Part shown: in pieces, positions 43,192-50,276 of the stretch
How the letters are laid out: each line of letters begins with the position of its first letter
Position numbering within the stretch: the stretch's first letter is position 1
Assembly (NCBI RefSeq): GCF_004803895.1
Contig: NZ_CP021978.1
Location: 5,952,001-6,016,000 of the forward strand
DNA: 64,000 nucleotides
Direction of reading: 5' to 3'
Source: Streptomyces hawaiiensis
GTDB taxonomy: Bacteria; Actinomycetota; Actinomycetes; Streptomycetales; Streptomycetaceae
Notes under the pieces: model-generated
The model's input: only the letters and a program-made list of their open reading frames with translations
Told to the model about the DNA's origin: nothing
Databases searched by the model: none
Made by a program: the position numbers and the translations under genes

Positions 43192-44166
43192 ATGCAGCCA
43201 CGGAACATGTCCATGAGCGGAGTCGTCGACCTCGCCGCGGTGAAGGCGGCCCAGGAGGCCAAGGCGAAGGCGGAGCAGGCGCGCGCGCAGTCCGCCCGGG
43301 AGGGCGGGACGGGGGCGATCTCCCCGACCGATCTCGTCATCGACGTCGATGAGGCGGGGTTCGAGCAGGACGTCCTGCAGCGTTCCGCCGAGGTGCCCGT
43401 CGTCATCGACTTCTGGGCCGAGTGGTGTGAGCCCTGCAAGCAGCTCAGCCCGGTCCTGGAGCGGCTGGCCGTCGAGTACAACGGCCGCTTCCTGCTCGCC
43501 AAGATCGACGTCGACGCCAACCAGATGCTGATGCAGCAGTTCGGCATCCAGGGAATCCCCGCGGTGTTCGCGGTCGTCGCGGGGCAGGCGCTGCCGCTCT
43601 TCCAGGGGGCGGCGGGCGAGGAGCAGATCCGGCAGACCCTGGACCAGCTGGTGCAGGTCGGCGAGCAGCGCTTCGGCCTGACCGGTCTCACCGTCGACCC
43701 CGAGGCCGACCCGGGCGGCACCCCGGCGGCTCCCGAGCGGCCGGCCGGTCCGCACGACGGGCTCCTCGAGGCCGCCGTGCAGGCGCTGGACTCGGGCGAC
43801 CTGTCCGGCGCCGTCCAGGCGTACAAGAACGTACTGAACGAGGACCCGGGCAACGAGGAGGCCAAACTGGGCCTCGCCCAGGCCGAGTTGCTCCAGCGGG
43901 TGCAGGGTGTCGACCCGCAGCAGGTGCGCCGGGACGCGGCCGACAAGCCGGCCGATGTGCAGGCGCAGATCGCCGCCGCCGACCTGGATCTGGTGGGCGG
44001 CCATGTCGAGGACGCCTTCGGCCGGCTCATCGAGACCGTGTCGCGCACGGTGGGTGACGACCGGGACGCCGTCCGGATGCGGCTGCTGGAGCTGTTCGAG
44101 GTCGTCGGGCCCGACGACCCCCGCGTGATCGCAGCGCGCAGGGCTCTGGCGCGCGCCCTGTTCTGA
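43192..44166 (+). CDS. Thioredoxin-TPR fusion protein (CnoX-like)
   Basis: This 324-residue cytoplasmic protein begins with an Ala/Lys/Gln-rich lead (1-45). A thioredoxin fold (about 46-155) follows with active site FWAEWCEPCKQ (Cys79, Cys82; CEPC instead of CGPC) and cis-Pro GIQGIPAV. A TPR-like helical C-terminal half completes it (AAVQALDSGDLSGAVQAYKN). Such fusions act as redox-regulated holdases (CnoX/YbbN). ATG 43192 follows GGGGGAGG. It is divergent from the TetR gene. Confidence 0.9.
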   Translation: MQPRNMSMSGVVDLAAVKAAQEAKAKAEQARAQSAREGGTGAISPTDLVIDVDEAGFEQDVLQRSAEVPVVIDFWAEWCEPCKQLSPVLERLAVEYNGRFLLAKIDVDANQMLMQQFGIQGIPAVFAVVAGQALPLFQGAAGEEQIRQTLDQLVQVGEQRFGLTGLTVDPEADPGGTPAAPERPAGPHDGLLEAAVQALDSGDLSGAVQAYKNVLNEDPGNEEAKLGLAQAELLQRVQGVDPQQVRRDAADKPADVQAQIAAADLDLVGGHVEDAFGRLIETVSRTVGDDRDAVRMRLLELFEVVGPDDPRVIAARRALARALF

Positions 44167-44180
44167 CCAGTCGTTAAACG

Positions 44181-44201
44181 CGCGGGCATGTGGTGCCCGC
44201 G
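44181..44201 (+). terminator. Terminator after thioredoxin-TPR gene
   Basis: A perfect 8-bp stem (44181-44188 with 44194-44201; CGCGGGCA/TGCCCGCG) with a 5-base loop lies 15 bases after the stop. Confidence 0.7.
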
Positions 44202-44228
44202 TGAAAAGTTTGCCGACAGAGGGTCACT

Positions 44229-44266
44229 GCGGCCGCGTTTTACCAAAACTTGGTAATCGCGGCCGC
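44229..44266. promoter_or_regulatory. Nested 38-bp palindrome
   Basis: The outer arms GCGGCCGCG and CGCGGCCGC (44229-44237 with 44258-44266) enclose inner arms TTACCAA and TTGGTAA (44240-44246 with 44250-44256). It is the most A/T-rich core of this intergenic region. It may be an operator, or a second termination/processing structure. Confidence 0.5.
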
Positions 44267-44268
44267 TG

Positions 44269-44412
44269 TTACTACGAGTAAGTCGCAGGCGTAGATCTGT
44301 CGGATTCTGTCCATCGATCAACAGCTTTGTACTGCCGTTCGACACCACCCTGTGTCGCCGACCGAGACCGATGGGTCGTTGTTCGGTTATCCGGCCGTTA
44401 CTAGCGAGTAAC
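44269..44412. promoter_or_regulatory. Two TTACT/AGTAA inverted-repeat sites
   Basis: TTACT-ACG-AGTAA (44269-44281) and GTTACT-AGCG-AGTAAC (44397-44412) share sequence except for one base in the spacer and lie 130 bases apart. They precede the DUF6230 operon. The half-site resembles operators of TetR-type lipid regulators; the binder is unknown. Confidence 0.5.
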
Positions 44413-44521
44413 GAACCCCCTTGTGCGGGCGGCGAGAATGCACCACGATCGGCCACGCTCGGTCCAATCCCGTACCCCGGCAGCCGGTTGGGTCGCGGGA
44501 CGTCCTGGGTCCCCACCGAGC

Positions 44522-44588
44522 AGAGCCGGCGGCAGTGGCGCCGGCTCTTGGACAGGGGGGTCTTCGCTCATCCGGCGAAGCCTGTCCA
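44522..44588 (+). other. Structured leader upstream of the DUF6230 gene
   Basis: A 10-bp hairpin (44522-44531 with 44539-44548) abuts a nested hairpin: outer TGGACAGG/CCTGTCCA (44549-44556 with 44581-44588) and inner CTTCGC/GCGAAG (44562-44567 with 44575-44580). The remaining 200 bases to the start codon hold no gene I can support. It is a candidate cis-acting RNA element. Confidence 0.5.
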
Positions 44589-44787
44589 GCAGGGTTGTGC
44601 GTGATGCGTGTCAGGCGCGACCAGTGGTTGTCGCTCGGGGGTGATCGCCGGTGATTCGGGCGCAGTTGCGCCGCCGAGTGCAGGCGCTCTCCTTCCCGAG
44701 GACGTAGCACTTCTCCCATCCCTGCCCGGCTGTGCCGCCAATCGGGGCGAGCCAGGACAGGAGATGTACGTCCGAGAAGGAGGAAAT

Positions 44788-45420
44788 ATGGAGTCCCAGG
44801 TGCGTGGCGGGACCAGATGGAAGCGGTTCGCTGTGGTCATGGTGCCCAGCGTCGCCGCCACGGCTGCGATAGGTGTCGCCCTCGCGCAGGGCGCTCTCGC
44901 CGCGTCGTTCAGTGTCTCCGGGCAGTCGTTCAAGGTCACGACCGACCAGCTCGTCGGAGAGGGCTTCTCGCAGTACGGCGCCCTCGACGAGGGTTACACG
45001 ATGGACGGCAAGAAGGCCGTCCACCCGGTCGCGGTCTCGTCGTTCAAGACGGCGACGATCAAGAACCTGTGCCAGTCGGTCGTCACCCCGAACATTCCGG
45101 TGCTCGGGAACGTCAGCCTGATCCTGCGTGCGGGTCAGGGTGCGAAGCCGGTCGAGGCCCAGAACCTCTACATCGACGTCGCCGACCTCAGCGCCGACGC
45201 GACGTTCGAGAACATCGACATCGGTGTGGCCGCCAAGGACGCCAGCAAGGGTCCGGCCATGAGGAAGGGCGAGACGGCGAACCCGTACGGCTTCGCCCAG
45301 CAGGCCGACCGGGCGATCCTGTCCGACGTGAAGCAGACGGCGTGGGCGACCACCGCCGGAACCTTCAAGCTCAGCGGCCTGAAGATGTCGCTGTCGACGG
45401 GTGTCAAGGAGTGCTACTAA
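44788..45420 (+). CDS. DUF6230 membrane-anchored protein
   Basis: This 210-residue protein has one N-terminal membrane helix (about 13-38, FAVVMVPSVAATAAIGVALA) and an extracytoplasmic domain (FSVSGQSFKVTTDQLVGEGF to the end) with two Cys, in NLCQSV and the C-terminal KECY, which could form a disulfide. ATG 44788 has AAGGAGG five bases upstream. An in-frame ATG 44764 is weaker. I place it in DUF6230, which regularly precedes DUF6114. Function is unknown. It heads a three-gene operon. Confidence 0.8.
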   Translation: MESQVRGGTRWKRFAVVMVPSVAATAAIGVALAQGALAASFSVSGQSFKVTTDQLVGEGFSQYGALDEGYTMDGKKAVHPVAVSSFKTATIKNLCQSVVTPNIPVLGNVSLILRAGQGAKPVEAQNLYIDVADLSADATFENIDIGVAAKDASKGPAMRKGETANPYGFAQQADRAILSDVKQTAWATTAGTFKLSGLKMSLSTGVKECY

Positions 45421-45429
45421 GCACTCGAT

Positions 45430-45464
45430 GACGGGCGGGGGAGCCGGTGGCGCCCCCGCCCGTC
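45430..45464 (+). terminator. Strong hairpin between DUF6230 and DUF6114 genes
   Basis: A perfect 12-bp stem (45430-45441 with 45453-45464; arm GACGGGCGGGGG) begins ten bases after the DUF6230 stop. It may terminate part of the transcripts or protect the upstream message. Confidence 0.75.
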
Positions 45465-45538
45465 CACCTTCCGGCCGCGCCTTCACGCGGGGCCCACATC
45501 ACCACCACAGCAACGCTGTACCAGGGAGCTGTTTTTCC

Positions 45539-46102
45539 ATGAGCGCCGAGACTCCTGCCGCCACCGGCCAGTTCACCGTCCGGAGGCAGCAGTTCCGCGC
45601 CTGGCGGGGTGAGCGGCCGTTCTGGGCCGGGCTGTTGGTCCTCCTCAGTGGACTGCCCATCGCCTACTTCCCGTACGCGAACCTCCAGATCGGTCACCTG
45701 ACGCTGGCGATGGCGACCACCGCGGGTGCCGGGTCCCTGATCATCGGCGTGCTGCTCGTCGTACTGGGCGTCAGCCTCTGGTTCCAGAAGCACGTCCGCG
45801 TCTTCGCGGGAGTCGCGGCGATCCTGCTGGCGCTGGTGTCCATCCCCGTGTCCAACCTCGGCGGCTTCCTCATCGGCTTCCTCCTCGCCCTCGTGGGCGG
45901 GGCGATGGCCGTGGCCTGGGCGCCGGGCGCACCGCCCGCGGGTCAGCCCGTCGCCATGGCCAGCACCGGCACGGGCGGGACTCCCGAGGCCACCGACCAC
46001 GACACCACGGTGCTGCGGCCCGTGGACGGGGTGGACGAGCCGAACGATCTGTCAGGAACGAACCCGGCCAACGGGGCGAACGGGAGGCACAGTGCCGGCT
46101 GA
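45539..46102 (+). CDS. DUF6114 four-helix membrane protein
   Basis: This 187-residue integral membrane protein has four helices: FWAGLLVLLSGLPIAYFPYA, TLAMATTAGAGSLIIGVLL, VVLGVSLWFQKHVRVFAGVA, and LLALVSIPVSNLGGFLIGFL with ALVGGAMAVAW. A disordered cytoplasmic tail ends TNPANGANGRHSAG. ATG 45539 has GGGAG 11 bases upstream. Its end overlaps the start of the next gene by 11 bases, so the two are coupled. I assign DUF6114 from gene order and topology. Function is unknown. Confidence 0.8.
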   Translation: MSAETPAATGQFTVRRQQFRAWRGERPFWAGLLVLLSGLPIAYFPYANLQIGHLTLAMATTAGAGSLIIGVLLVVLGVSLWFQKHVRVFAGVAAILLALVSIPVSNLGGFLIGFLLALVGGAMAVAWAPGAPPAGQPVAMASTGTGGTPEATDHDTTVLRPVDGVDEPNDLSGTNPANGANGRHSAG

Positions 46103-47453
46103 CGAGGTGACCCACGGGGCTGATGTGGGGGCGTCCCGTGTGAGAACCGGGCCGCGCCACGCGGCACCCAAGAAGCCGCTGTTCACCAGGTTCAGCAGGC
46201 CGACCGGCAAGGCGATAGCCATGGCGGCGATGCCGACGGCGGTGCTCATGGGCATGGGCTTCACGTCGACGCTCGCCATCGCCGACAGCGACACCCCGGC
46301 GGCCCCGACGTCGAAGAGCCTGACGGCCGACGAGTACAAGGACTGTGTGGCGGCCCTGGAGGACTCCGACAAGGACTCCAAGGGCGAGGAGTCCGCCTCG
46401 CCCACGCCGTCCCCCTCGGCGAGCGACGGCGCGACGGACGAGCAGGACGACACGACCCCGGAGCCGTCCCCCTCGGGCGGCACGGACGCGAACGACGGCG
46501 GTTCCTCTTCGTCGGATTCAGGTTCCGACGACAAGACCGAGCCGAAGCCGGCCCCGTCCCCGAGCACGCCCGCCACGGGCGGCGACGACGCGGCCGCCAC
46601 TCCGTCCCCCTCGCCGTCCGAGAGCGGCGGCAACGTGCTGGAGGACATCGGCGACGCGATCGGCGGCATCTTCGACGGCGGGAACAAGGACGGGGCGAGC
46701 CCCGGCCCGACCCCGTCGGCCTCGGCGTCGGAGAGCACCGAGAAGCCGGCCGAGGACGCCTCCGGCGACGCGGAGGACACGACCGAGAAGGCCACCGGCA
46801 CGGTCGAGGACACCGTCAAGGACACCACCGGCAAGGCGTCCGAGACGGTGAAGGACACCGGCAAGACGGTGGAGGACGCCACCAAGGCCGTCGAGAAGGC
46901 GGCCGAGGAGGCGGCGGAGAAGGCCAAGGAGGCCACCGCCTCGCCCAGCCCCTCCCCGAGTGCCACCACGGACCCCGACGACTGCCCGGCCGCCACCGAC
47001 GCCGAGGGCGGCGTCGACAACAAGGTGCCGCTGCCCGACGACCCGTGGTTCCTCAACGCCAGCTCGCTGACGCTGAAGGGCGCCGACTACCAGGGCATCG
47101 TGGAGGTGCGGACCGCCAACGGCACCGTCAAGAAGGTGCTGAAGTACGTCATCTCCGACGGCACCGACATCGGCGACCTGCACCAGACGGTCAAGGACAA
47201 GCAGTCCGGCAAGACCTACCACGTGCAGGCGGCCAAGGGCTCGACGTCCACGATCCGCGACGGCGACACCGTGATGTACACGGAGAGCATCTCCGGCAAC
47301 CTGCTCGGGCTGATCCCCATCACGTTCGACCCGGAGCACCCGCCGCCGCTGAACATCCCGCTGATCTACTTCACCAACGTCAAGGTGCAGCAGGCCGGTC
47401 AGTTCGGCGGGACCCTGCACGTGCCCGGGCTGCACAACTTCGTCACCGGCTGA
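46092..47453 (+). CDS. Secreted or anchored acidic protein of the DUF6230/DUF6114 operon
   Basis: This 453-residue exported protein has a long basic lead and a hydrophobic helix (about 36-58, AMAAMPTAVLMGMGFTSTLA). About 200 residues are rich in S, P, D, E and T. Next comes an amphipathic Lys/Glu repeat region (TVKDTTGKASETVKDTGKTV) resembling LEA/apolipoprotein repeats. The C-terminal globular domain (about 300-453) is LPDDPWFLNASSLTLKGADY...NIPLIYFTNVKVQQAGQFGG. GTG 46092 follows GGGAGG inside the DUF6114 gene. Homologues are sometimes mislabelled HypF-like; nothing here supports that. Confidence 0.75.
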   Translation: MPADEVTHGADVGASRVRTGPRHAAPKKPLFTRFSRPTGKAIAMAAMPTAVLMGMGFTSTLAIADSDTPAAPTSKSLTADEYKDCVAALEDSDKDSKGEESASPTPSPSASDGATDEQDDTTPEPSPSGGTDANDGGSSSSDSGSDDKTEPKPAPSPSTPATGGDDAAATPSPSPSESGGNVLEDIGDAIGGIFDGGNKDGASPGPTPSASASESTEKPAEDASGDAEDTTEKATGTVEDTVKDTTGKASETVKDTGKTVEDATKAVEKAAEEAAEKAKEATASPSPSPSATTDPDDCPAATDAEGGVDNKVPLPDDPWFLNASSLTLKGADYQGIVEVRTANGTVKKVLKYVISDGTDIGDLHQTVKDKQSGKTYHVQAAKGSTSTIRDGDTVMYTESISGNLLGLIPITFDPEHPPPLNIPLIYFTNVKVQQAGQFGGTLHVPGLHNFVTG

Positions 47454-47487
47454 GCGCCCCTCAGAGCCCGTTCGGGAGCCGCACACA

Positions 47488-47524
47488 CCGAGGGCGCCCC
47501 CTGGATCCCAGGGGGCGCCCTCGG
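47488..47524. terminator. Bidirectional terminator before pyk
   Basis: A perfect 17-bp stem (47488-47504 with 47508-47524) with a 3-base loop lies between the convergent envelope operon and pyruvate kinase gene. It is one of the strongest hairpins in the window. Confidence 0.92.
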
Positions 47525-47557
47525 CGGCGTGTACGGGCCTTCACGGCCCTTCACGGA

Positions 47558-48985
47558 TCAGCCCTTGGCCTCGCCCAGGTGGTGGACCCGCACCATGTTG
47601 GTGGTGCCGGGCACGCCGGGGGGCGAGCCGGCGGTGATGACCACGATGTCGCCCTCGTTGAAGCGGTTGAGCTTCACCAGCTCCTGCTCCACCAGGGCGA
47701 CCATCTCGTCGGTGCTGTTGACGAACGGCACCACGTACGGCTCCACGCCCCAGCTCAGCGCCATCTGGTTGCGGGTGCCCTCGTCGGTGGTGAAGGCGAT
47801 GATCGGCTGGACCGCGCGGTAGCGCGAGAGCCGGCGGGCGGTGTCGCCGGACTGTGTGAAGGCCACCAGGCCCCGGCCGCCGAGGAAGTCGGCGATCTCG
47901 CAGGCCGCACGGGCCACCGAACCGCCCTGCGTACGCGGCTTCTTGCCCGGGACGAGCGGCTGGAGCCCCTTGGACATCAGCTCCTGCTCGGCCGCGGTGA
48001 CGATCTTCGACATCGTCTTCACGGTCTCGATCGGGTACGCGCCCACGCTCGACTCGGCGGACAGCATGACCGCGTCGGCACCGTCCAGGATCGCGTTGGC
48101 CACGTCGGAGGCCTCGGCGCGGGTCGGACGCGAGTTGGTGATCATCGACTCCATCATCTGGGTCGCCACGATCACCGGCTTGGCGTTGCGCCGGCACAGC
48201 TCGATCAGGCGCTTCTGCACCATGGGGACCTTCTCGAGCGGGTACTCGACGGCGAGGTCACCGCGGGCGACCATCACGCCGTCGAACGCCATCACGACGT
48301 CCTCCATGTTCTGCACCGCCTGCGGCTTCTCCACCTTGGCGATGACCGGGACGCGGCGGCCCTCCTCGTCCATGATGCGGTGGACGTCCTGGACGTCCTT
48401 GGCGTCGCGGACGAAGGACAGCGCGACCAGGTCGCAGCCCATGCGCAGCGCGAAGCGCAGGTCCTCGATGTCCTTCTCGGACAGGGCGGGCACGTTGACG
48501 GCCGCGCCGGGCAGGTTGATGCCCTTGTGGTCGGAGATGACGCCGCCCTCGATGACGATCGTCTTCACCCGGGGGCCCTCGACCTCGGTGACCTTCAGCT
48601 CGACGTTGCCGTCGTTGATGAGCACCTGGTCGCCCTTGGTGACGTCACCGGGCAGGCCCTTGTAGGTCGTCCCGCAGATCGTCTTGTCGCCCGGGACGTC
48701 CTCGGTGGTGATGGTGAACTCGTCACCGCGCACCAGCTCCACGGGGCCCTCGGCGAAGGTCTCCAGGCGGATCTTCGGGCCCTGGAGGTCGGCGAGGACA
48801 CCGATGGCCCGGCCGGTTTCCTTGGCGGCGGCACGGACCCGGTCGTACCGGCCCTGGTGCTCGGCGTGCGAGCCGTGGCTGAAGTTGAAGCGGGCCACGT
48901 TCATGCCGGCTTCGATCAACGCGACAAGCTGATCGTGGGAGTCGACCGCGGGGCCGAGAGTACAGACGATTTTCGAACGGCGCAT
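47558..48985 (-). CDS. pyk: Pyruvate kinase
   Basis: This 475-residue enzyme converts phosphoenolpyruvate and ADP to pyruvate and ATP. Motifs are MRRSKIVCTLGPAVDS, MNVARFNFSHGSHAEH, LADLQGPKIRLETF, the catalytic IAKVEKPQAVQNMEDVV and MVARGDLAVEYPLEKVP, and VATQMMESMI. The C-terminal allosteric domain is present. ATG 48985 has AGGAT as a weak ribosome site that also looks like a -10 box. S. coelicolor has two pyruvate kinases; this position matches the one next to ackA-pta. Confidence 0.96.
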   Translation of the reverse strand: MRRSKIVCTLGPAVDSHDQLVALIEAGMNVARFNFSHGSHAEHQGRYDRVRAAAKETGRAIGVLADLQGPKIRLETFAEGPVELVRGDEFTITTEDVPGDKTICGTTYKGLPGDVTKGDQVLINDGNVELKVTEVEGPRVKTIVIEGGVISDHKGINLPGAAVNVPALSEKDIEDLRFALRMGCDLVALSFVRDAKDVQDVHRIMDEEGRRVPVIAKVEKPQAVQNMEDVVMAFDGVMVARGDLAVEYPLEKVPMVQKRLIELCRRNAKPVIVATQMMESMITNSRPTRAEASDVANAILDGADAVMLSAESSVGAYPIETVKTMSKIVTAAEQELMSKGLQPLVPGKKPRTQGGSVARAACEIADFLGGRGLVAFTQSGDTARRLSRYRAVQPIIAFTTDEGTRNQMALSWGVEPYVVPFVNSTDEMVALVEQELVKLNRFNEGDIVVITAGSPPGVPGTTNMVRVHHLGEAKG

Positions 48986-49012
48986 GGGGCGATCCTATCG
49001 GTTTGTTTCGCA

Positions 49013-49035
49013 ACGGAATATTCCGTCTGGCGGAA
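49013..49035. promoter_or_regulatory. CGGAA/TTCCG palindromes upstream of pyk
   Basis: ACGGAATATTCCGT (49013-49026) is a perfect 14-bp palindrome. Its right half pairs again with CGGAA at 49031-49035, giving three half-sites in register. It lies 28 bases upstream of the pyk ATG and is a candidate operator for a metabolic regulator. Confidence 0.5.
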
Positions 49036-49058
49036 AATACAAAAGGGCGGGATGCCGC

Positions 49059-50276
49059 TCAGGTGTGATTCCCCGAACCAATTACCAGCGCGTAGGTCTG
49101 TGTCGCGATCTCCAATTCCTCGTCAGTAGGGACCACCGCCACCGCGACCCGGGCGCCTTCCGGCGAGATCAGCCGCGCCTCGTCCCCCCGTACGGCGTTG
49201 CGCTCGCCGTCCACCGCCAGGCCCAGCTCCTCCAGGCCCGCCAGGGCCGCCTCCCGCACGGGCGCCGCGTTCTCACCGACACCGGCGGTGAAGGCGACCG
49301 CGTCCACCCGCCCGAGTACGGCGTAATAGGCGCCGATGTACTTCTTCAGCCGGTGAATGTAGATGTCGAACGCCAGCTCCGCCTGCTCGTCGCCCTCGTC
49401 GACGCGGCGGCGGATCTCCCTCATGTCGTTGTCACCGCACAGACCGGTCAGACCGCTCTTCTTGTTGAGAAGAGTGTCGATCTCGTCGGCGGACATTCCA
49501 CCAACACGCATCAAATGGAAGATGACGGCGGGGTCCATGTCTCCGGAGCGCGTACCCATCACGAGCCCCTCCAAAGGCGTCAGCCCCATGGAGGTGTCCA
49601 CGCAACGACCGCCCCGCACGGCCGAGGCCGACGCCCCGTTGCCCAGGTGCAGCACGATCACGTTCGTCTCGGCGGGGTCCTTGCCCAGCAGCTCCGCCGT
49701 GGCGCGGGAGACGTAGGCGTGGGAGGTGCCGTGGAAGCCGTAGCGGCGGATGCGGTGCTCGTCGGCCGTCTTCACGTCGATCGCGTAGCGGGCGGCCGAC
49801 TCCGGCATCGTCGTGTGGAAGGCGGTGTCGAAGACGGCGACCTGCGGCAGGTCGGGCCGCAGCGCCCGGGCCGTGCGGATCCCGGTGAGGTTGGCCGGGT
49901 TGTGCAGCGGGGCCACCGGGATGAGGCGCTCGATCTCGGCGAGCACGGCGTCGTCGATCACGGTCGGCTCGGTGAAGGACTTGCCGCCGTGCACCACGCG
50001 GTGCCCGATCGCGGCCAGTTCGGTCGAGTCCAGGCCCAGACCGTCCTTGGCGAGCTCCTCGGCCACGGCCTTCAGCGCGGCGTCGTGGTCGGCGATCGCA
50101 CCGCCGCGCTCCCGGCTCTCGCCGCCGGCCGGGGTGTGCTTCAGCCGGGAGGTCTGCTCGCCGATGCGCTCGACCAGACCCACCGCCAGCCGGCTGCTGT
50201 CGCGCATGTCGAGCAGCTGGTACTTCAACGACGAGGAGCCGGAGTTGAGGACGAGGACACGGGTCGGGCTGCTCAC
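49059..50276 (-). CDS. ackA: Acetate kinase
   Basis: This 405-residue enzyme makes acetate and ATP from acetyl phosphate. Motifs are RVLVLNSGSSSLKYQLLD, AIGHRVVHGGKSF, VAVFDTAFHTTMPESA, RYGFHGTSHAYVSRA and VIVLHLGNGASASAV, with GENAAPVREAAL near the end. GTG 50276 overlaps the pta stop (GTGA), the usual coupled pta-ackA arrangement. The frame is open upstream only as a shadow of pta. Complete length. Confidence 0.96.
   Translation of the reverse strand: MSSPTRVLVLNSGSSSLKYQLLDMRDSSRLAVGLVERIGEQTSRLKHTPAGGESRERGGAIADHDAALKAVAEELAKDGLGLDSTELAAIGHRVVHGGKSFTEPTVIDDAVLAEIERLIPVAPLHNPANLTGIRTARALRPDLPQVAVFDTAFHTTMPESAARYAIDVKTADEHRIRRYGFHGTSHAYVSRATAELLGKDPAETNVIVLHLGNGASASAVRGGRCVDTSMGLTPLEGLVMGTRSGDMDPAVIFHLMRVGGMSADEIDTLLNKKSGLTGLCGDNDMREIRRRVDEGDEQAELAFDIYIHRLKKYIGAYYAVLGRVDAVAFTAGVGENAAPVREAALAGLEELGLAVDGERNAVRGDEARLISPEGARVAVAVVPTDEELEIATQTYALVIGSGNHT

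Noticed and set aside
44608..44787. N-terminal extension of the DUF6230 protein by 60 codons
   Set aside because: The extension has no signal or domain features and overlaps structured leader sequence. AAGGAGG five bases before ATG 44788 decides the start.
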